A DNA stretch of 64,000 bases from Vibrio sp. SCSIO 43137 (GCF_028201475.1 NZ_CP116383.1:2852001-2916000); one strand, 5' to 3'; counted from the first letter of the stretch, positions 28,648 to 39,082 are shown. The notes: generated by a model not told the origin, from the letters alone. Program-made: numbers and translations.

Positions 28648-30393
28648 ATGGCAGGACTTATTCCACGAAATTTTATAGACGACCTACTTGCCAGAGTAGA
28701 TATCGTCGATATTGTGGATGCCAGAGTAAAACTGAAAAAAGCAGGCAAAAACTACAGTGCCTGTTGCCCGTTCCATAACGAGAAAACCCCCTCCTTTTCT
28801 GTCAGTCAGGAAAAACAGTTTTATCACTGCTTTGGATGTGGTGTGCATGGTAACGCCATCGACTTTGTTATGGAGTTCGACAATCTGGATTTTGTTGAAT
28901 CTATTGAAGAGCTGGCCAACGGCTTAGGGCTGGATGTACCAAGAGAGCAGCGCAGCGGAGAAGTCAGCAGCGCACCGAGAGCCAACAGCGAAGAAAAACG
29001 CAGCCTGTACGATTTAATGGGCAGCATTTCTCAGTTCTACGCATCACAGTTAAAAGTTTCTGCCAGTACACCCGCGATTGATTACCTGAAACAGCGCGGC
29101 CTTTCCGGCGAGATAGTAAAGAAATTCGGCATAGGTTACGTGGCAGACGAGTGGGACTCCATTCGTAAAAACTTCGGCCAGAAAAATCAGGCGCAGGAGA
29201 TGCTGGTGACTGCCGGCATGCTGATTGAAAACGATCAGGGCAACCGCTACGACCGTTTCCGCGGCCGGGTAATGTTCCCTATTCGTGACCGTCGCGGACG
29301 CGTTATCGGCTTTGGCGGCCGTATAATCGGCGACGGTACCCCTAAATACCTCAACTCACCAGAAACCCCTATCTTCCATAAAGGTAAAGAGCTTTACGGT
29401 TTATATGAGGTTCTACAGGCGCACCGCGAGCCGGAACAGGTACTGGTGGTTGAAGGCTATATGGATGTGGTAGCGCTGGCGCAATACGGCGTTGATTACT
29501 CAGTTGCTTCATTGGGTACCTCTACCACGGGTGACCATCTGCAGATGCTATTCCGCCAGACCAGTACCGTAGTGTGCTGTTACGACGGTGACCGCGCAGG
29601 ACGCGAAGCGGCGTGGCGTGCTTTGGAAAATGCACTGGGTTACCTGAAAAGCGGCAACATACTTAAATTCCTGTTCCTTCCGGACGGCGAAGATCCGGAC
29701 AGCTATATCCGTAAACACGGCAAAGAAGCGTTCGAACAGCAAGTCAGAGATGCCAAACCACTGTCAGAATATCTGTTCAGTAACCTGACGGAACAAGTGC
29801 AGGTTGGCAGTAATGAGGGCAAAGCGGCCCTTGAAGCCCTTGCTGATCCTCTGATCAGAAAGATTCCTGACGGACACTTGCAGGCTCAGCTGTTTAAAAT
29901 GCTGGGGCAGCGCACGGGTAATTTTCTGGAACATAAAGTCAGCGCAAAAAGAGCCGTTAAACAGAATGCATCAGCACCAAAGAAAATCGCTAAAACGCCG
30001 ATGCGGGTGGTAATAGCCTTGCTAATGCAGAACCCTGAATACAGTAAATTTGTTCCTGATTTAACAGATGTTCGCGAAATTGAAATTCCGGGTCTAAGTT
30101 TATTACATGATGTGCTTGATAAATGTCTAACTTATCCCCATATCAACACAGGCCAATTAATCGAGCATTGGCGAGACACACAAAATGAGGCGCTGTTATC
30201 TCGCCTTGCGAGCTGGGAAATACCGCTCGAAGATGACAATCAAGAAGATATATTTTTAGACTCACTGGACAATATTCTTGCCCAGTGCGTAGAAAAGCAA
30301 ATAGAAAACCTGCAGGCTAAAGCAAGAAGTATCGGTTTATCAACCGAGGAGAAACGGGAGCTGCAAGCGTTAATGCTTGATTTGAAAGCGTAA
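28648..30393 (+). CDS. dnaG: DnaG, DNA primase
   Basis: 581 residues. The N-terminal zinc ribbon (CPFHNEKTPSFSV ... YHCFGCG, about 41-66) is followed by the RNA polymerase core, the TOPRIM region (VLVVEGYMDVVALAQYG, CYDGDRAGREAAW) and a C-terminal DnaB-binding domain. It lays Okazaki-fragment primers. It lies in the rpsU-dnaG-rpoD operon. Length is normal. Confidence 0.97.
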   Translation: MAGLIPRNFIDDLLARVDIVDIVDARVKLKKAGKNYSACCPFHNEKTPSFSVSQEKQFYHCFGCGVHGNAIDFVMEFDNLDFVESIEELANGLGLDVPREQRSGEVSSAPRANSEEKRSLYDLMGSISQFYASQLKVSASTPAIDYLKQRGLSGEIVKKFGIGYVADEWDSIRKNFGQKNQAQEMLVTAGMLIENDQGNRYDRFRGRVMFPIRDRRGRVIGFGGRIIGDGTPKYLNSPETPIFHKGKELYGLYEVLQAHREPEQVLVVEGYMDVVALAQYGVDYSVASLGTSTTGDHLQMLFRQTSTVVCCYDGDRAGREAAWRALENALGYLKSGNILKFLFLPDGEDPDSYIRKHGKEAFEQQVRDAKPLSEYLFSNLTEQVQVGSNEGKAALEALADPLIRKIPDGHLQAQLFKMLGQRTGNFLEHKVSAKRAVKQNASAPKKIAKTPMRVVIALLMQNPEYSKFVPDLTDVREIEIPGLSLLHDVLDKCLTYPHINTGQLIEHWRDTQNEALLSRLASWEIPLEDDNQEDIFLDSLDNILAQCVEKQIENLQAKARSIGLSTEEKRELQALMLDLKA

Positions 30394-30427
30394 CCCATAT
30401 TGATTAGTCAGTTAGTTTAAAATTTGT

Positions 30428-30433
30428 TATAAT
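30428..30433 (+). promoter_or_regulatory. Internal rpoD promoter, extended -10
   Basis: TGTTATAAT in the dnaG-rpoD spacer gives an extended -10. The -35 is weak (TAGTCA at about 17 bp spacing). It would give rpoD separate transcription. Confidence 0.45.
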
Positions 30434-30492
30434 TGGCGGTTTGCGTTTCGCATACTTACACCATCACTCAGACCTGAAGTTGGGTATCGTCT

Positions 30493-32334
30493 ATGGATCA
30501 AAATCCGCAGTCACAGCTAAAGTTACTTGTAATAAAAGGCAAGGAACAAGGCTATCTGACCTACGCCGAAGTAAATGACCACCTGCCAGCAGAAATCGTA
30601 GATTCCGAGCAGGTAGAAGACATCATTCAAATGATCAACGACATGGGCATCAAAGTCGTTGAAACTGCACCAGATGCAGACGAGATGTCACTAAATGATG
30701 ACAATGTCATCACAGATGAAGACGCAGCTGAAGCTGCCGCTGCTGCACTATCAAGTGTAGAAAATGAGATAGGTCGTACTACCGACCCGGTGCGTATGTA
30801 TATGCGCGAAATGGGTACCGTAGAGCTACTTACTCGTGAAGGCGAGATCGATATCGCTAAACGCATTGAAGACGGTATTAACCAGGTTCAATGCTCTGTT
30901 GCTGAATACCCGGGCACAATCTCTTATATTCTTGAGCAGTTTGACAAAGTTCAGGCAGAAGAGCTCAGACTGACCGACCTTATTTCCGGTTTCGTTGACC
31001 CAAATGACGACGGTTCAGCAGCGCCAACAGCAACACACATCGGTTCAGAACTTGCCGAGCAGGATCTGGAAGATGAAGACGATGAAGATGCTGACGACGA
31101 GGACGAAGAAGAGGAAGATGCAGGTATTGATCCGGAGCTGGCTCTGGAGAAATTTACCGAGCTTCGTAACTCTTACCAGAACATGCAACTGGCAATCAAT
31201 GAGCACGGCCGTGAAAGCGCCGCTACCTCAGAAGCCAAAGAGACTCTTCTGGAAGTGTTCCGTGAGTTCCGTCTGATCCCTAAACAGTTTGATTACCTGG
31301 TAAATGAGCTGCGTACTTCTATGGATCGCGTACGTACACAAGAGCGTCTGATTATGCGCCAGTGTGTTGAGTACGGCAAAATGCCTAAGAAGACCTTCGT
31401 TCAAACCTTTACCGGTAACGAATCGTCTGAAGCCTGGCTTGATGAAGCACTGGCCTCTGACAAACCTTATGCAGAGAAGATCAAACGTAACGAAGATGAT
31501 ATCCGCCGTAGCATTCAAAAACTGGCTGCTATCGAGAAAGAGACATCACTTCCGGTACAGAGCATTAAAGACATCAGCCGTCGCATGTCTATTGGTGAAG
31601 CGAAAGCACGCCGCGCCAAGAAAGAGATGGTTGAAGCAAACTTACGTCTGGTTATTTCGATCGCTAAGAAATACACCAACCGTGGCCTGCAGTTCCTTGA
31701 CCTGATTCAGGAAGGTAATATCGGCCTGATGAAAGCGGTAGATAAGTTTGAATATCGCCGTGGTTATAAGTTCTCAACTTATGCGACATGGTGGATCCGT
31801 CAGGCTATTACTCGCTCAATTGCTGACCAAGCACGTACTATCCGTATTCCGGTACACATGATCGAAACCATCAACAAACTGAACCGTATCTCACGTCAGA
31901 TGCTTCAGGAGATGGGTCGTGAACCACTACCGGAAGAGCTGGCAGAGCGTATGCAGATGCCAGAAGATAAGATCCGTAAAGTACTGAAGATCGCCAAAGA
32001 GCCAATCTCTATGGAGACACCAATTGGTGACGACGAAGATTCGCATCTGGGTGACTTTATCGAGGATACCACGCTGGAACTACCACTGGACTCTGCCACT
32101 TCAGGCAGCCTGAAAGTAGCAACTAAAGATGTTCTTGCCGGCTTAACACCTCGTGAAGCAAAAGTACTGCGTATGCGTTTCGGTATCGATATGAACACTG
32201 ACCACACTCTGGAAGAGGTTGGTAAGCAGTTCGACGTAACCCGTGAACGTATCCGTCAGATCGAAGCAAAAGCACTGCGTAAACTACGTCACCCAAGCCG
32301 CTCAGAGACCCTGCGTAGCTTCCTTGACGAGTAA
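30493..32334 (+). CDS. rpoD: RpoD, primary sigma factor sigma-70
   Basis: 613 residues, full-length. Region 1.1 starts the protein. An acidic non-conserved stretch ([19 protein letters not shown], about 195-213) lies between regions 1.2 and 2. Region 2.4 [16 protein letters not shown] contacts the -10, and the helix-turn-helix [18 protein letters not shown] in region 4 contacts the -35. It is the last gene of the macromolecular-synthesis operon. Confidence 0.98.
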   Translation: MDQNPQSQLKLLVIKGKEQGYLTYAEVNDHLPAEIVDSEQVEDIIQMINDMGIKVVETAPDADEMSLNDDNVITDEDAAEAAAAALSSVENEIGRTTDPVRMYMREMGTVELLTREGEIDIAKRIEDGINQVQCSVAEYPGTISYILEQFDKVQAEELRLTDLISGFVDPNDDGSAAPTATHIGSELAEQDLEDEDDEDADDEDEEEEDAGIDPELALEKFTELRNSYQNMQLAINEHGRESAATSEAKETLLEVFREFRLIPKQFDYLVNELRTSMDRVRTQERLIMRQCVEYGKMPKKTFVQTFTGNESSEAWLDEALASDKPYAEKIKRNEDDIRRSIQKLAAIEKETSLPVQSIKDISRRMSIGEAKARRAKKEMVEANLRLVISIAKKYTNRGLQFLDLIQEGNIGLMKAVDKFEYRRGYKFSTYATWWIRQAITRSIADQARTIRIPVHMIETINKLNRISRQMLQEMGREPLPEELAERMQMPEDKIRKVLKIAKEPISMETPIGDDEDSHLGDFIEDTTLELPLDSATSGSLKVATKDVLAGLTPREAKVLRMRFGIDMNTDHTLEEVGKQFDVTRERIRQIEAKALRKLRHPSRSETLRSFLDE

Positions 32335-32363
32335 GCAAAAGCTTTAAAAAAGCCGACATGATT

Positions 32364-32391
32364 AAAAGGTGAGCAAATGCTCACCTTTTTT
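32364..32391 (+). terminator. Terminator after rpoD
   Basis: aaaaggtgagc-aaat-gctcacctttt with a T-run. Confidence 0.9.
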
Positions 32392-32445
32392 GTATCAATT
32401 GGTTTAAGTGAATAAAAACTAAGCGCAAATACCCTGCTAAGTCCC

Positions 32446-32474
32446 TAGACAGCACAGAGTACATCCCCTATAAT
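32446..32474 (+). promoter_or_regulatory. tRNA-Ile2 promoter
   Basis: TAGACA (32446-32451), 17 bp, TATAAT (32469-32474), then a C-rich discriminator before the tRNA. This is the form expected of stringently controlled stable-RNA promoters. Confidence 0.7.
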
Positions 32475-32485
32475 TCTCCCCCATT

Positions 32486-32561
32486 GGCCCCTTAGCTCAG
32501 TGGTTAGAGCAGTCGACTCATAATCGATTGGTCCGCAGTTCAAGTCTGCGAGGGGCCACCA
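32486..32561 (+). tRNA. ileX: tRNA-Ile2 (CAT anticodon, lysidine-modified)
   Basis: A 76-nt cloverleaf with encoded CCA. Acceptor ggcccct/aggggcc, D-arm AGCTCAGTGGTTAGAGC and T-arm TTCAAGTC are visible. The loop CTCATAA carries CAT. The body matches E. coli ileX rather than elongator or initiator Met tRNA, so the C34 is expected to be converted to lysidine by TilS to read AUA. Confidence 0.9.
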
Positions 32562-32584
32562 CTTTCTTGTGGTAAAGAATTAGA

Positions 32585-32616
32585 AAGCCTGATGAGGAAA
32601 CTCGTCAGGCTTTTTT
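32585..32616 (+). terminator. Terminator after tRNA-Ile2
   Basis: agcctgatgag-gaaa-ctcgtcaggct (one wobble) followed by TTTTTT. Confidence 0.9.
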
Positions 32617-32617
32617 C

Positions 32618-33385
32618 GTATTGGCCTGTCCATATCCGGTCCGTAGTGACGTCCGGTAAGCCCTAATCCATTAGCACCGCCGAAGTTCCTGAGATAGTAA
32701 CCACGGGACAGGAAACACCAATACGCATCGATATACCCCATCAGAACCTTCTCTGGTCTACAGAACCGTAATCGTGCTCAGAACATGCCACTCAACATCA
32801 GTACCAAACCTCAGAAAAACTTCCCGCAGGAACCAACAAAAATATAACCAACATTCCGTTCCATTAGGTCCAGTTATTAATATTAATTAGATATGGATAC
32901 CTAGCTCAGTGAGATATTGACCACCCATGATCCCAAAGCTAATCGAACTAGCAGGATAGGAACAGATAGCATTAGATTAAGACCAGTTGCCAAGGACGGT
33001 AACTGGTCGCTTCCATCAAAAGCAAAGTAATAGGGTTCTCTAGTGGTAGCCGTATCACCCGTCAGAACCTTCGGAAACATCAGGGGAAGATATTCATACT
33101 GGAATCGTAGATACCACTGCGACAGGCGTTCTCAGGACGAGTCTAGTATGAACCGTAGCACTGAGTTGGCTAGCTAGAATCTCTCCGTGTACTCCTCGAC
33201 GACGACGACGGCAATAGACCTAAAATCACAGCCAAAGACCGGACTAGGACAGGAACGACGACGCCGACAGCGAAATTGCGGTGATGATTGTATCTCTAGT
33301 GCTAGGTAGGGTGATACTTGATGGGATATTGCTAGGTCAATCTAGTGCGACTGACCCAGCGATCTAGGATTTTAAGTTGGGTTGG
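32618..33385. ncRNA. Candidate large structured non-coding RNA
   Basis: About 770 bp with no ORF of note on either strand, directly after the tRNA-Ile2 terminator. It contains complementary segments typical of folded RNA. Bases 32618-32631 pair with 32706-32712 and 32718-32724 (14 bp with a 5-nt bulge). Inside, 32636-32656 forms a ccgg..ccgg hairpin. GACCAGTTGCC (32981-32991) pairs with 32998-33008 around a 6-nt loop (11 bp, one wobble). Also TTCATACT (33093) with AGTATGAA (33145), and GTATCACCC (33052-33060) with GGGTGATAC (33309-33317). Twelve CTAG tetramers occur from 32901 on. Size and tRNA linkage recall GOLLD/ROOL-type giant RNAs, but no family was identified. Strand and ends are unresolved. 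Confidence 0.45.
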
Positions 33386-33398
33386 TGGGTTCGTTAGG

Positions 33399-33698
33399 TT
33401 AGCTCCTGATGAACTTCATAAACTTATCACGCTCTACCTCTCTCATTCCCATATTGCCTACTGGAATTTTTCCTTCAACAGCATTTATCACATCGTCAAT
33501 CATCTCGCCTTTAAAAGCTCCACATAGTTCAATAAGTTCAATACCTTGCTCTATCAGCTTTTTAGCTTCTTCGCATGCCATATCAATGTTTTCTACACAG
33601 ATTATCGTTGTTGAAAACGCTCCTGAATCTAATGTTGAAAGTTGAGCCGGTTTATAGCCTTCACCTATCATCAAGAAAGCATATTTAGTTAATTTCAT
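33399..33698 (-). CDS. DUF6506-like small protein
   Basis: 99 residues. The sequence MKLTKYAFLMIGEGYKPAQL ... LIEQGIELIELCGAFKGEMI ... VEGKIPVGNM follows the DUF6506 pattern as I recall it, including the ELCGxF motif. No membrane segment or signal is seen. Function is unknown. It is AT-rich compared with the rpoD side and ends next to the structured segment, suggesting it belongs to the acquired region. Confidence 0.7.
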   Translation of the reverse strand: MKLTKYAFLMIGEGYKPAQLSTLDSGAFSTTIICVENIDMACEEAKKLIEQGIELIELCGAFKGEMIDDVINAVEGKIPVGNMGMREVERDKFMKFIRS

Positions 33699-33734
33699 TA
33701 TTTTATCCTTTTAATTAGGCTTAATCGTAAAGTG

Positions 33735-34226
33735 TTAATATCCATTAAATAGTCGCGGCCCGTTATTTTTATCTACTACAGACCAAAGGCCGACGACTCC
33801 ATTGCCTGTAAAGTTGTTGTTTTCGCTATCTTTAAACCAATAATACAGCGGCAAAGAATCGTAAGTAAGTTGAAGTGCTTTAAGGTCTGAGTTGTATACC
33901 CCACCAAAAAGAGAATTTTTAGAATGAAGCTCTGAGAGTTGTTCGATTGTGGTAATAGCGGCAGGCCATCGAGCTAGGCATGATCCTAAAGGTAATTCAT
34001 CTTTTTTAGAGGTACATTGTGGAGATGACTTGTGACTGGAATCGTCAATTTTGAATGTATAAAGGGCGAGATTATTGTCACTAGATACAAGGAGTTCGTG
34101 CCCATTGTGTTGAACAAACTCCACATCTTGTGTATTCCAAAACAAGTTAGGTTCTTCTACTGAATCACTAGCCAGACAGCTTGTGGAGGCTAAAAATGCT
34201 GCAAAAAAGTATTTGTATCTCATCAT
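33735..34226 (-). CDS. Secreted-repeat (COG4315/PF03640) protein
   Basis: 163 residues with a signal peptide (MMRYKYFFAAFLASTSCLAS). Two PF03640-like units are visible: NLALYTFKIDDSS...CTSK...SCLARWPAAI and LPLYYWFKDSENNNFTGNGV...LWSVV. Proteins of this family are periplasmic or secreted; their role is not defined. It is divergent from the haem protein gene at 34405, and both may belong to one imported module. Confidence 0.75.
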   Translation of the reverse strand: MMRYKYFFAAFLASTSCLASDSVEEPNLFWNTQDVEFVQHNGHELLVSSDNNLALYTFKIDDSSHKSSPQCTSKKDELPLGSCLARWPAAITTIEQLSELHSKNSLFGGVYNSDLKALQLTYDSLPLYYWFKDSENNNFTGNGVVGLWSVVDKNNGPRLFNGY

Positions 34227-34404
34227 TTCTCCTTAAATTTCCTACTTAACAAAACTTTAAATTATCCAACTGGAAAATAATGATAGGTAACACGCATTTA
34301 TAAAACTTATTCAAGTTTCGAACATGTGTATTTGATCTTGGTTAATTCCTAGTCTGAAAGAGTGTGATGTCATAGAGCGAAGCTAACTACAAATGAGAAA
34401 TATT

Positions 34405-34977
34405 ATGAAAAAAAGAGCATTGTTGATCTTGTTTAGCATTTTGATGAGCACATCGGTTATGGCAGAGAACCTAAACATTTCTGGTGATACCTTTCGATGT
34501 ATTCAAGAAATGACCCCTGTGAAACACTTTTTTATAGACAATTTACACGGTGATATTGAAGCCACACGTAAAGTTGCATTATCAGAAAGTGGGGGCGTAT
34601 ATCCGGAAGGCTCTGTTGTTCAATTAGTTCCTACAGAAGTCATGGTAAAAAGGGAGAAAGGTTTTAGTCCCGCAACAAAAGATTGGGAGTTCATTGAACT
34701 CGATGTATCAAAAGAGGGTTCGGAGATTAGAGCTCGCGGGTTTGCCGAAGTTGTAAACAGATTTGGTGGGAACTGCTTCGCTTGCCATGTAAGAGCAAAA
34801 CCTCAATTTGACATGATCTGCGAAAAAGATCATGGTTGTGACCCAATCCGGCTTAATGATGAGATGATAGTTGCTTTACAAAAAACTGATCCACGATGTG
34901 AGTCTATTCCTCTATCAGAGGCAGAAAAGGTCGCTCTCGAAAAACTACAAGTGATACTGAATGTAGTGGCAGAATAA
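34405..34977 (+). CDS. Periplasmic monohaem cytochrome, P460-like, 3' end replaced by IS
   Basis: 190 residues from the ATG at 34405 (an in-frame ATG lies at 34393). A signal peptide (MKKRALLILFSILMSTSVMA) precedes the body. One CxxCH haem motif, NCFACHVRAKP, is near residues 124-128. The segment EGSVVQLVPTEVMVKREKGF resembles cytochrome P460-type domains. The left IS3 end starts at 34962, so the last four residues (VVAE) and the stop are encoded by the IS; the natural C-terminus is lost. Whether the protein still works cannot be judged. Confidence 0.65.
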   Translation: MKKRALLILFSILMSTSVMAENLNISGDTFRCIQEMTPVKHFFIDNLHGDIEATRKVALSESGGVYPEGSVVQLVPTEVMVKREKGFSPATKDWEFIELDVSKEGSEIRARGFAEVVNRFGGNCFACHVRAKPQFDMICEKDHGCDPIRLNDEMIVALQKTDPRCESIPLSEAEKVALEKLQVILNVVAE

Positions 34978-35028
34978 ACCCGAACACCGTTTTAAGTGGT
35001 AGCATTACACTTAACAATGAGGTGTTTA

Positions 35029-36008
<980 letters not shown>

Positions 36009-36014
36009 TAAATA

Positions 36015-36161
36015 CAGACTGTTTGTACTGACCCGTGCTGGGATTGACTGAAATGTCTTTGTGTTGACCTGTCGTACAAAGAGTCTGTTTAATTCTATCG
36101 ACTCAGTTGTGACCTAATAGGAGCTTTGTATTGCACCTCCAGTGTCCAGTCCTACTGAGCG
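36015..36161 (+). ncRNA. Putative IS110 bridge RNA
   Basis: The left end folds into two stem-loops. Stem 1: CAGACT-g-TTTGTAC (36015-36028) with GTACAAA-g-AGTCTG (36074-36087). Stem 2: CG-CTCAGT (36099-36107, one bulge) with ACTGAGCG (36154-36161). Loop 1 contains TGGGAT (36039-36044), equal to the left target flank 35988-35993. Loop 2 contains ATAGGAGC (36117-36124), equal to the right end of the element at 37227-37234. This is the layout of target- and donor-binding loops of IS621-type bridge RNAs. Confidence 0.6.
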
Positions 36162-36184
36162 ATTCACACAGGAGAGTGGCTCAA

Positions 36185-37225
36185 ATGAACAGTAATGATC
36201 CCCGCTATAGTTTGTATCTGGGTGTAGATACCCACCTAGAGCTTCATGTCGCAACACTTATCAATGAGCTTGGGCAAGTTGTTAAGAGTAAAGCATTCAG
36301 TGCCAATCTTTCAGGTTATCGCGAACTCTTCGCATGGTGTAAATCTTATGGGTTCCTCCAAAAAGCAGGTATCGAAGGTACAGGAAGCTATGGCGCTGAA
36401 CTGACAAAATTTCTACTCAAGAACGATATTGATGTATATGAGGTTATGCGGCCAAATCGAATGGAAAGGCGGCTGAAAGGGAAAACAGATGGTATAGACT
36501 CAGAGAATGCCGCCAGAAGCGTGTTATCTGGTGAAGCAAAAGTGATTCCTAAAAGCCATTCAGGGCCCGTTGAATCACTGCGAAGTCTATTGATGACTCG
36601 TAATAGTGCTGTTAAAGCAAGGACTCAGGCAATGAATCAAATTCGAGCACTTCTTGTATCAGGCCCTGACGAGCTAAAGCAGTCCCTTTATCTACCAAAG
36701 CCAGGAGCGTGCGTAATTGCGTGCTTGGCCCGATGTTCAAATAGTAGTGAACCATTGATGATTTCACTTGCACTGTTGGCCCAACGCTGGAATTTTCTAA
36801 ATGACCAAGTAAAAACACTTGATAAGGCATTAAAAAAGTTAACTTTGAACACGGCCCAGAGTCTTGTATCAAGATTTGGTGTCGGCGCAAATGTGGCAGC
36901 CACACTTCTGGTTGCTGCTGGAGATAATGCTAACCGACTAAAGAAGGAATCGTCATTTGCTGCATTATGTGGTGTAAATCCAATTCCTGCTTCATCAGGT
37001 AAAACTACTCGTCATAGACTAAATCGCGGAGGCTGTCGAAGTGCTAATAACGCACTCTGGACTGTAGCCATGGTAAGAATGCGAAGTGATCCGAGAACGA
37101 AAGACTATGTTTCACGAAGAACGGCTGAAGGATTATCAACCAAAGAAATAACTCGTAACTTAAAGCGTTATATAGCGAGAGAGCTATTTCCTATAATTCT
37201 GAAAGATCTAGCGAGATTGGCTTGA
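36185..37225 (+). CDS. IS110-family DEDD transposase
   Basis: 346 residues from the ATG at 36185 behind GGAG; an upstream in-frame ATG at 36131 would run through the bridge-RNA region. The RuvC-like domain shows LGVDTHLELHVATL, GIEGTGSYG and KTDGIDSENAA (the DEDD acids). The C-terminal Tnp20 domain holds the catalytic Ser region NPIPASSGKTTRHRLNRGG. No disruption is seen, so it may be active. Confidence 0.92.
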   Translation: MNSNDPRYSLYLGVDTHLELHVATLINELGQVVKSKAFSANLSGYRELFAWCKSYGFLQKAGIEGTGSYGAELTKFLLKNDIDVYEVMRPNRMERRLKGKTDGIDSENAARSVLSGEAKVIPKSHSGPVESLRSLLMTRNSAVKARTQAMNQIRALLVSGPDELKQSLYLPKPGACVIACLARCSNSSEPLMISLALLAQRWNFLNDQVKTLDKALKKLTLNTAQSLVSRFGVGANVAATLLVAAGDNANRLKKESSFAALCGVNPIPASSGKTTRHRLNRGGCRSANNALWTVAMVRMRSDPRTKDYVSRRTAEGLSTKEITRNLKRYIARELFPIILKDLARLA

Positions 37226-37450
37226 CATAGGAGCGTCAATAGTCCAATGGAGAGAGTGTTCAGAAGCCTGAAATCAGAGTAGATACCTTCGACAGGTTAT
37301 CGCTCACCAAGTGAGGCAAAACGCGATGTTGGTTACTTCCTAATGAATTACTATAACTGGGAGCGGCCGCATCAATTTAATAACGGGCTACCACCTGCCA
37401 AAGCTGAAGAATTAGCTAAAACAGTGTCCGGGTTTTATTGACCACTACAT

Positions 37451-37612
37451 GCTGAACACACATTTCCTGCTATTGAAAAGTGCACCATCAGTATTGGCAT
37501 TGCCGAAGTTAAAGAACAAGATAAAACGGACGATATTTTTGTCCGGGCCGACAAAGCCTTATACACATCAAAGGAAGAAGGCAAAAACACGATCACCTGC
37601 TTACCGTTTTAA
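37451..37612 (+). pseudogene. C-terminal remnant of a diguanylate cyclase
   Basis: An open frame immediately after the IS end encodes KCTISIGIAEVKEQDKTDDI then FVRADKALYTSKEEGKNTI, the end of a GGDEF domain. The N-terminal part and the GGEEF site are missing, so the IS or an associated deletion removed them. Confidence 0.85.
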
Positions 37613-37845
37613 TTCATTTACTGATTCATTCGCTAATCTTATAACAAAACAACCGGTATAAGCCGGAAGGTAAAGTGTGTCACTAAAAACACATTTTTAT
37701 AGACATCAGCCTCAATAGCTTCTAAATTAATTGTATTAACTATTTGAAATTAATTAGTTTATCAAGTTTATATCGCATTTATTGAATACAACTTTTCTTA
37801 GTTACCTACAAGCCGGATATTGATAGCACAGGTAGACTTCCTTAA

Positions 37846-38607
37846 ATGAAGGTTATGAAAAAGATTATTTTAGCGACATTGCTGGCTCTAAGTTCTTCCC
37901 TTCTTTTTGCCAAGGAGCTGACTTTTTTTACCGAAGAAAGTCCCCCTTTTCAGGTATTTAGTCGTAATGATAACGGCCATTGCGTTAGTGGTATTTCAGT
38001 TGAAATCTTAAAGCTCGCATTGAAAGAAACGCCCTATACAGCAAAAATCAAACTCTTACCCTGGGCCAGAGCCGTTAACCAGCTTGAACAGACACCGGAT
38101 TCATTTCTGTTTTCCATGGTCCGCACCAAAGAGCGGGAAAAAAAATATATCTGGGTAGCCCCCTTATTTCCCTTTGAGATCCACTTATGGGCATTAAAGG
38201 AAAACACCCACATTAATATCAACCATCTAGACGATTTAAAGCAATACCGAGTTGGTGTTATTAATAAGAACATAGAACAGGATTATTTTCGTTCGCTTAG
38301 GTTGGAAGAAAATCTTGAAGCTAGCTATAGCCCTATTAACCTTATCCATAAAATATTCAGAAAAAGAGTCGATATTATTCCTGCTAATGAGCATATCCTG
38401 AACTACCAACTCAACAATGAGCCAGACCTTAAAGCTTATGATTACAAAGATTTACAGCAGGTTAAGGTTATAGATAATTTTTTCAGCGAGGCTTATCTGG
38501 TCGCCAATAAAAACACCTCACCCGACATTGTGAAACACCTTAAGCAAGCTCTGGAAAAAATAGCTCAGACACCCCAGTATCAACGCATTTTGCAGAACCA
38601 ATATTAA
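37846..38607 (+). CDS. Periplasmic solute-binding-like protein (family 3 fold)
   Basis: 253 residues with a signal peptide (MKKIILATLLALSSSLLFA). The fold pattern follows SBP_bac_3: LTFFTEESPPFQVF at the start, ISVEILKLAL, LLPWARAVNQLE and SMVRTKEREKKYIW. No transporter genes are adjacent. In vibrios such orphan proteins are common and may serve as sensors. The ligand is unknown. Confidence 0.8.
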   Translation: MKVMKKIILATLLALSSSLLFAKELTFFTEESPPFQVFSRNDNGHCVSGISVEILKLALKETPYTAKIKLLPWARAVNQLEQTPDSFLFSMVRTKEREKKYIWVAPLFPFEIHLWALKENTHININHLDDLKQYRVGVINKNIEQDYFRSLRLEENLEASYSPINLIHKIFRKRVDIIPANEHILNYQLNNEPDLKAYDYKDLQQVKVIDNFFSEAYLVANKNTSPDIVKHLKQALEKIAQTPQYQRILQNQY

Positions 38608-38614
38608 TGAGCAG

Positions 38615-38652
38615 CAAAAACCATAGGAAGATCCATTTCCCCTTGGTTTTTG
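38615..38652. terminator. Bidirectional terminator
   Basis: caaaaacca and tggtttttg with an inner aggaa/ttccc(c)t stem. It lies between the + strand binding-protein gene and the - strand DUF3316 gene. Confidence 0.75.
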
Positions 38653-38693
38653 TTTGCTTAGTTTTTTTATTTGTTTAGCTTGTTCAGTTTTGA

Positions 38694-39032
38694 TTAGTTG
38701 CTTTCGTGAGCACTAAAATGGTAGTGAACATCAACAATGGCGCGATACTGAATATCACCACGTGAGTCCGCAAATTCTTCTACAACAACTTTTGAGTCAT
38801 TAATCTCAATGTCATCTACCATTGAGTAAGACCATGTAGAAAGTGTCTTGCTTAGCTGACGCTCATTCATAGCCAGCAAAGATTCCGTTAAGTCAAAGCC
38901 TGCATCATAAGCCATAGCTTTAGTTTGGTATGTACCCGCTACAATTTTCTCATTTTTGTCAATATCCACTGTAGACGCAAAAACAGATGTAGAAACAAGT
39001 AAACCAGCAGCAATAGTCATTAGCGTTTTCAT
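38694..39032 (-). CDS. DUF3316 family periplasmic protein, copy 1
   Basis: 112 residues. A signal peptide (MKTLMTIAAGLLVSTSVFA) is followed by a single small domain. The pattern AGTYQTKAMAYDAGFDL ... VVVEEFADSRGDIQYRAIVDVHYHF matches DUF3316, a Vibrio-centred family of unknown function. The paralogue 50 bp upstream shares most of these residues, so the two arose by tandem duplication. Confidence 0.85.
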   Translation of the reverse strand: MKTLMTIAAGLLVSTSVFASTVDIDKNEKIVAGTYQTKAMAYDAGFDLTESLLAMNERQLSKTLSTWSYSMVDDIEINDSKVVVEEFADSRGDIQYRAIVDVHYHFSAHESN

Positions 39033-39082
39033 ATCATATACCTTCTTGATTAATTTAAGATAATTTGTAAGACCGAGGATAA

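Noticed and set aside
32486..32561. tRNA-Ile2 as an integrase attachment site
   Set aside because: No copy of the tRNA 3' end and no integrase was found up to 38 kb; island status stays unproven.
33195..33213. gacgacgacgac tract as a microsatellite or CRISPR-like repeat
   Set aside because: Only about four units and no spacers; no CRISPR array or cas gene is present in the window.
32618..33385. Interpretation as tmRNA, RNase P RNA or a group II intron
   Set aside because: No tRNA-like ends, tag reading frame, reverse transcriptase or known catalytic core was seen.
36131..36184. Upstream start of the IS110 transposase
   Set aside because: It would be translated through the proposed bridge-RNA stem; the ATG at 36185 has a GGAG site and gives the family-typical start.
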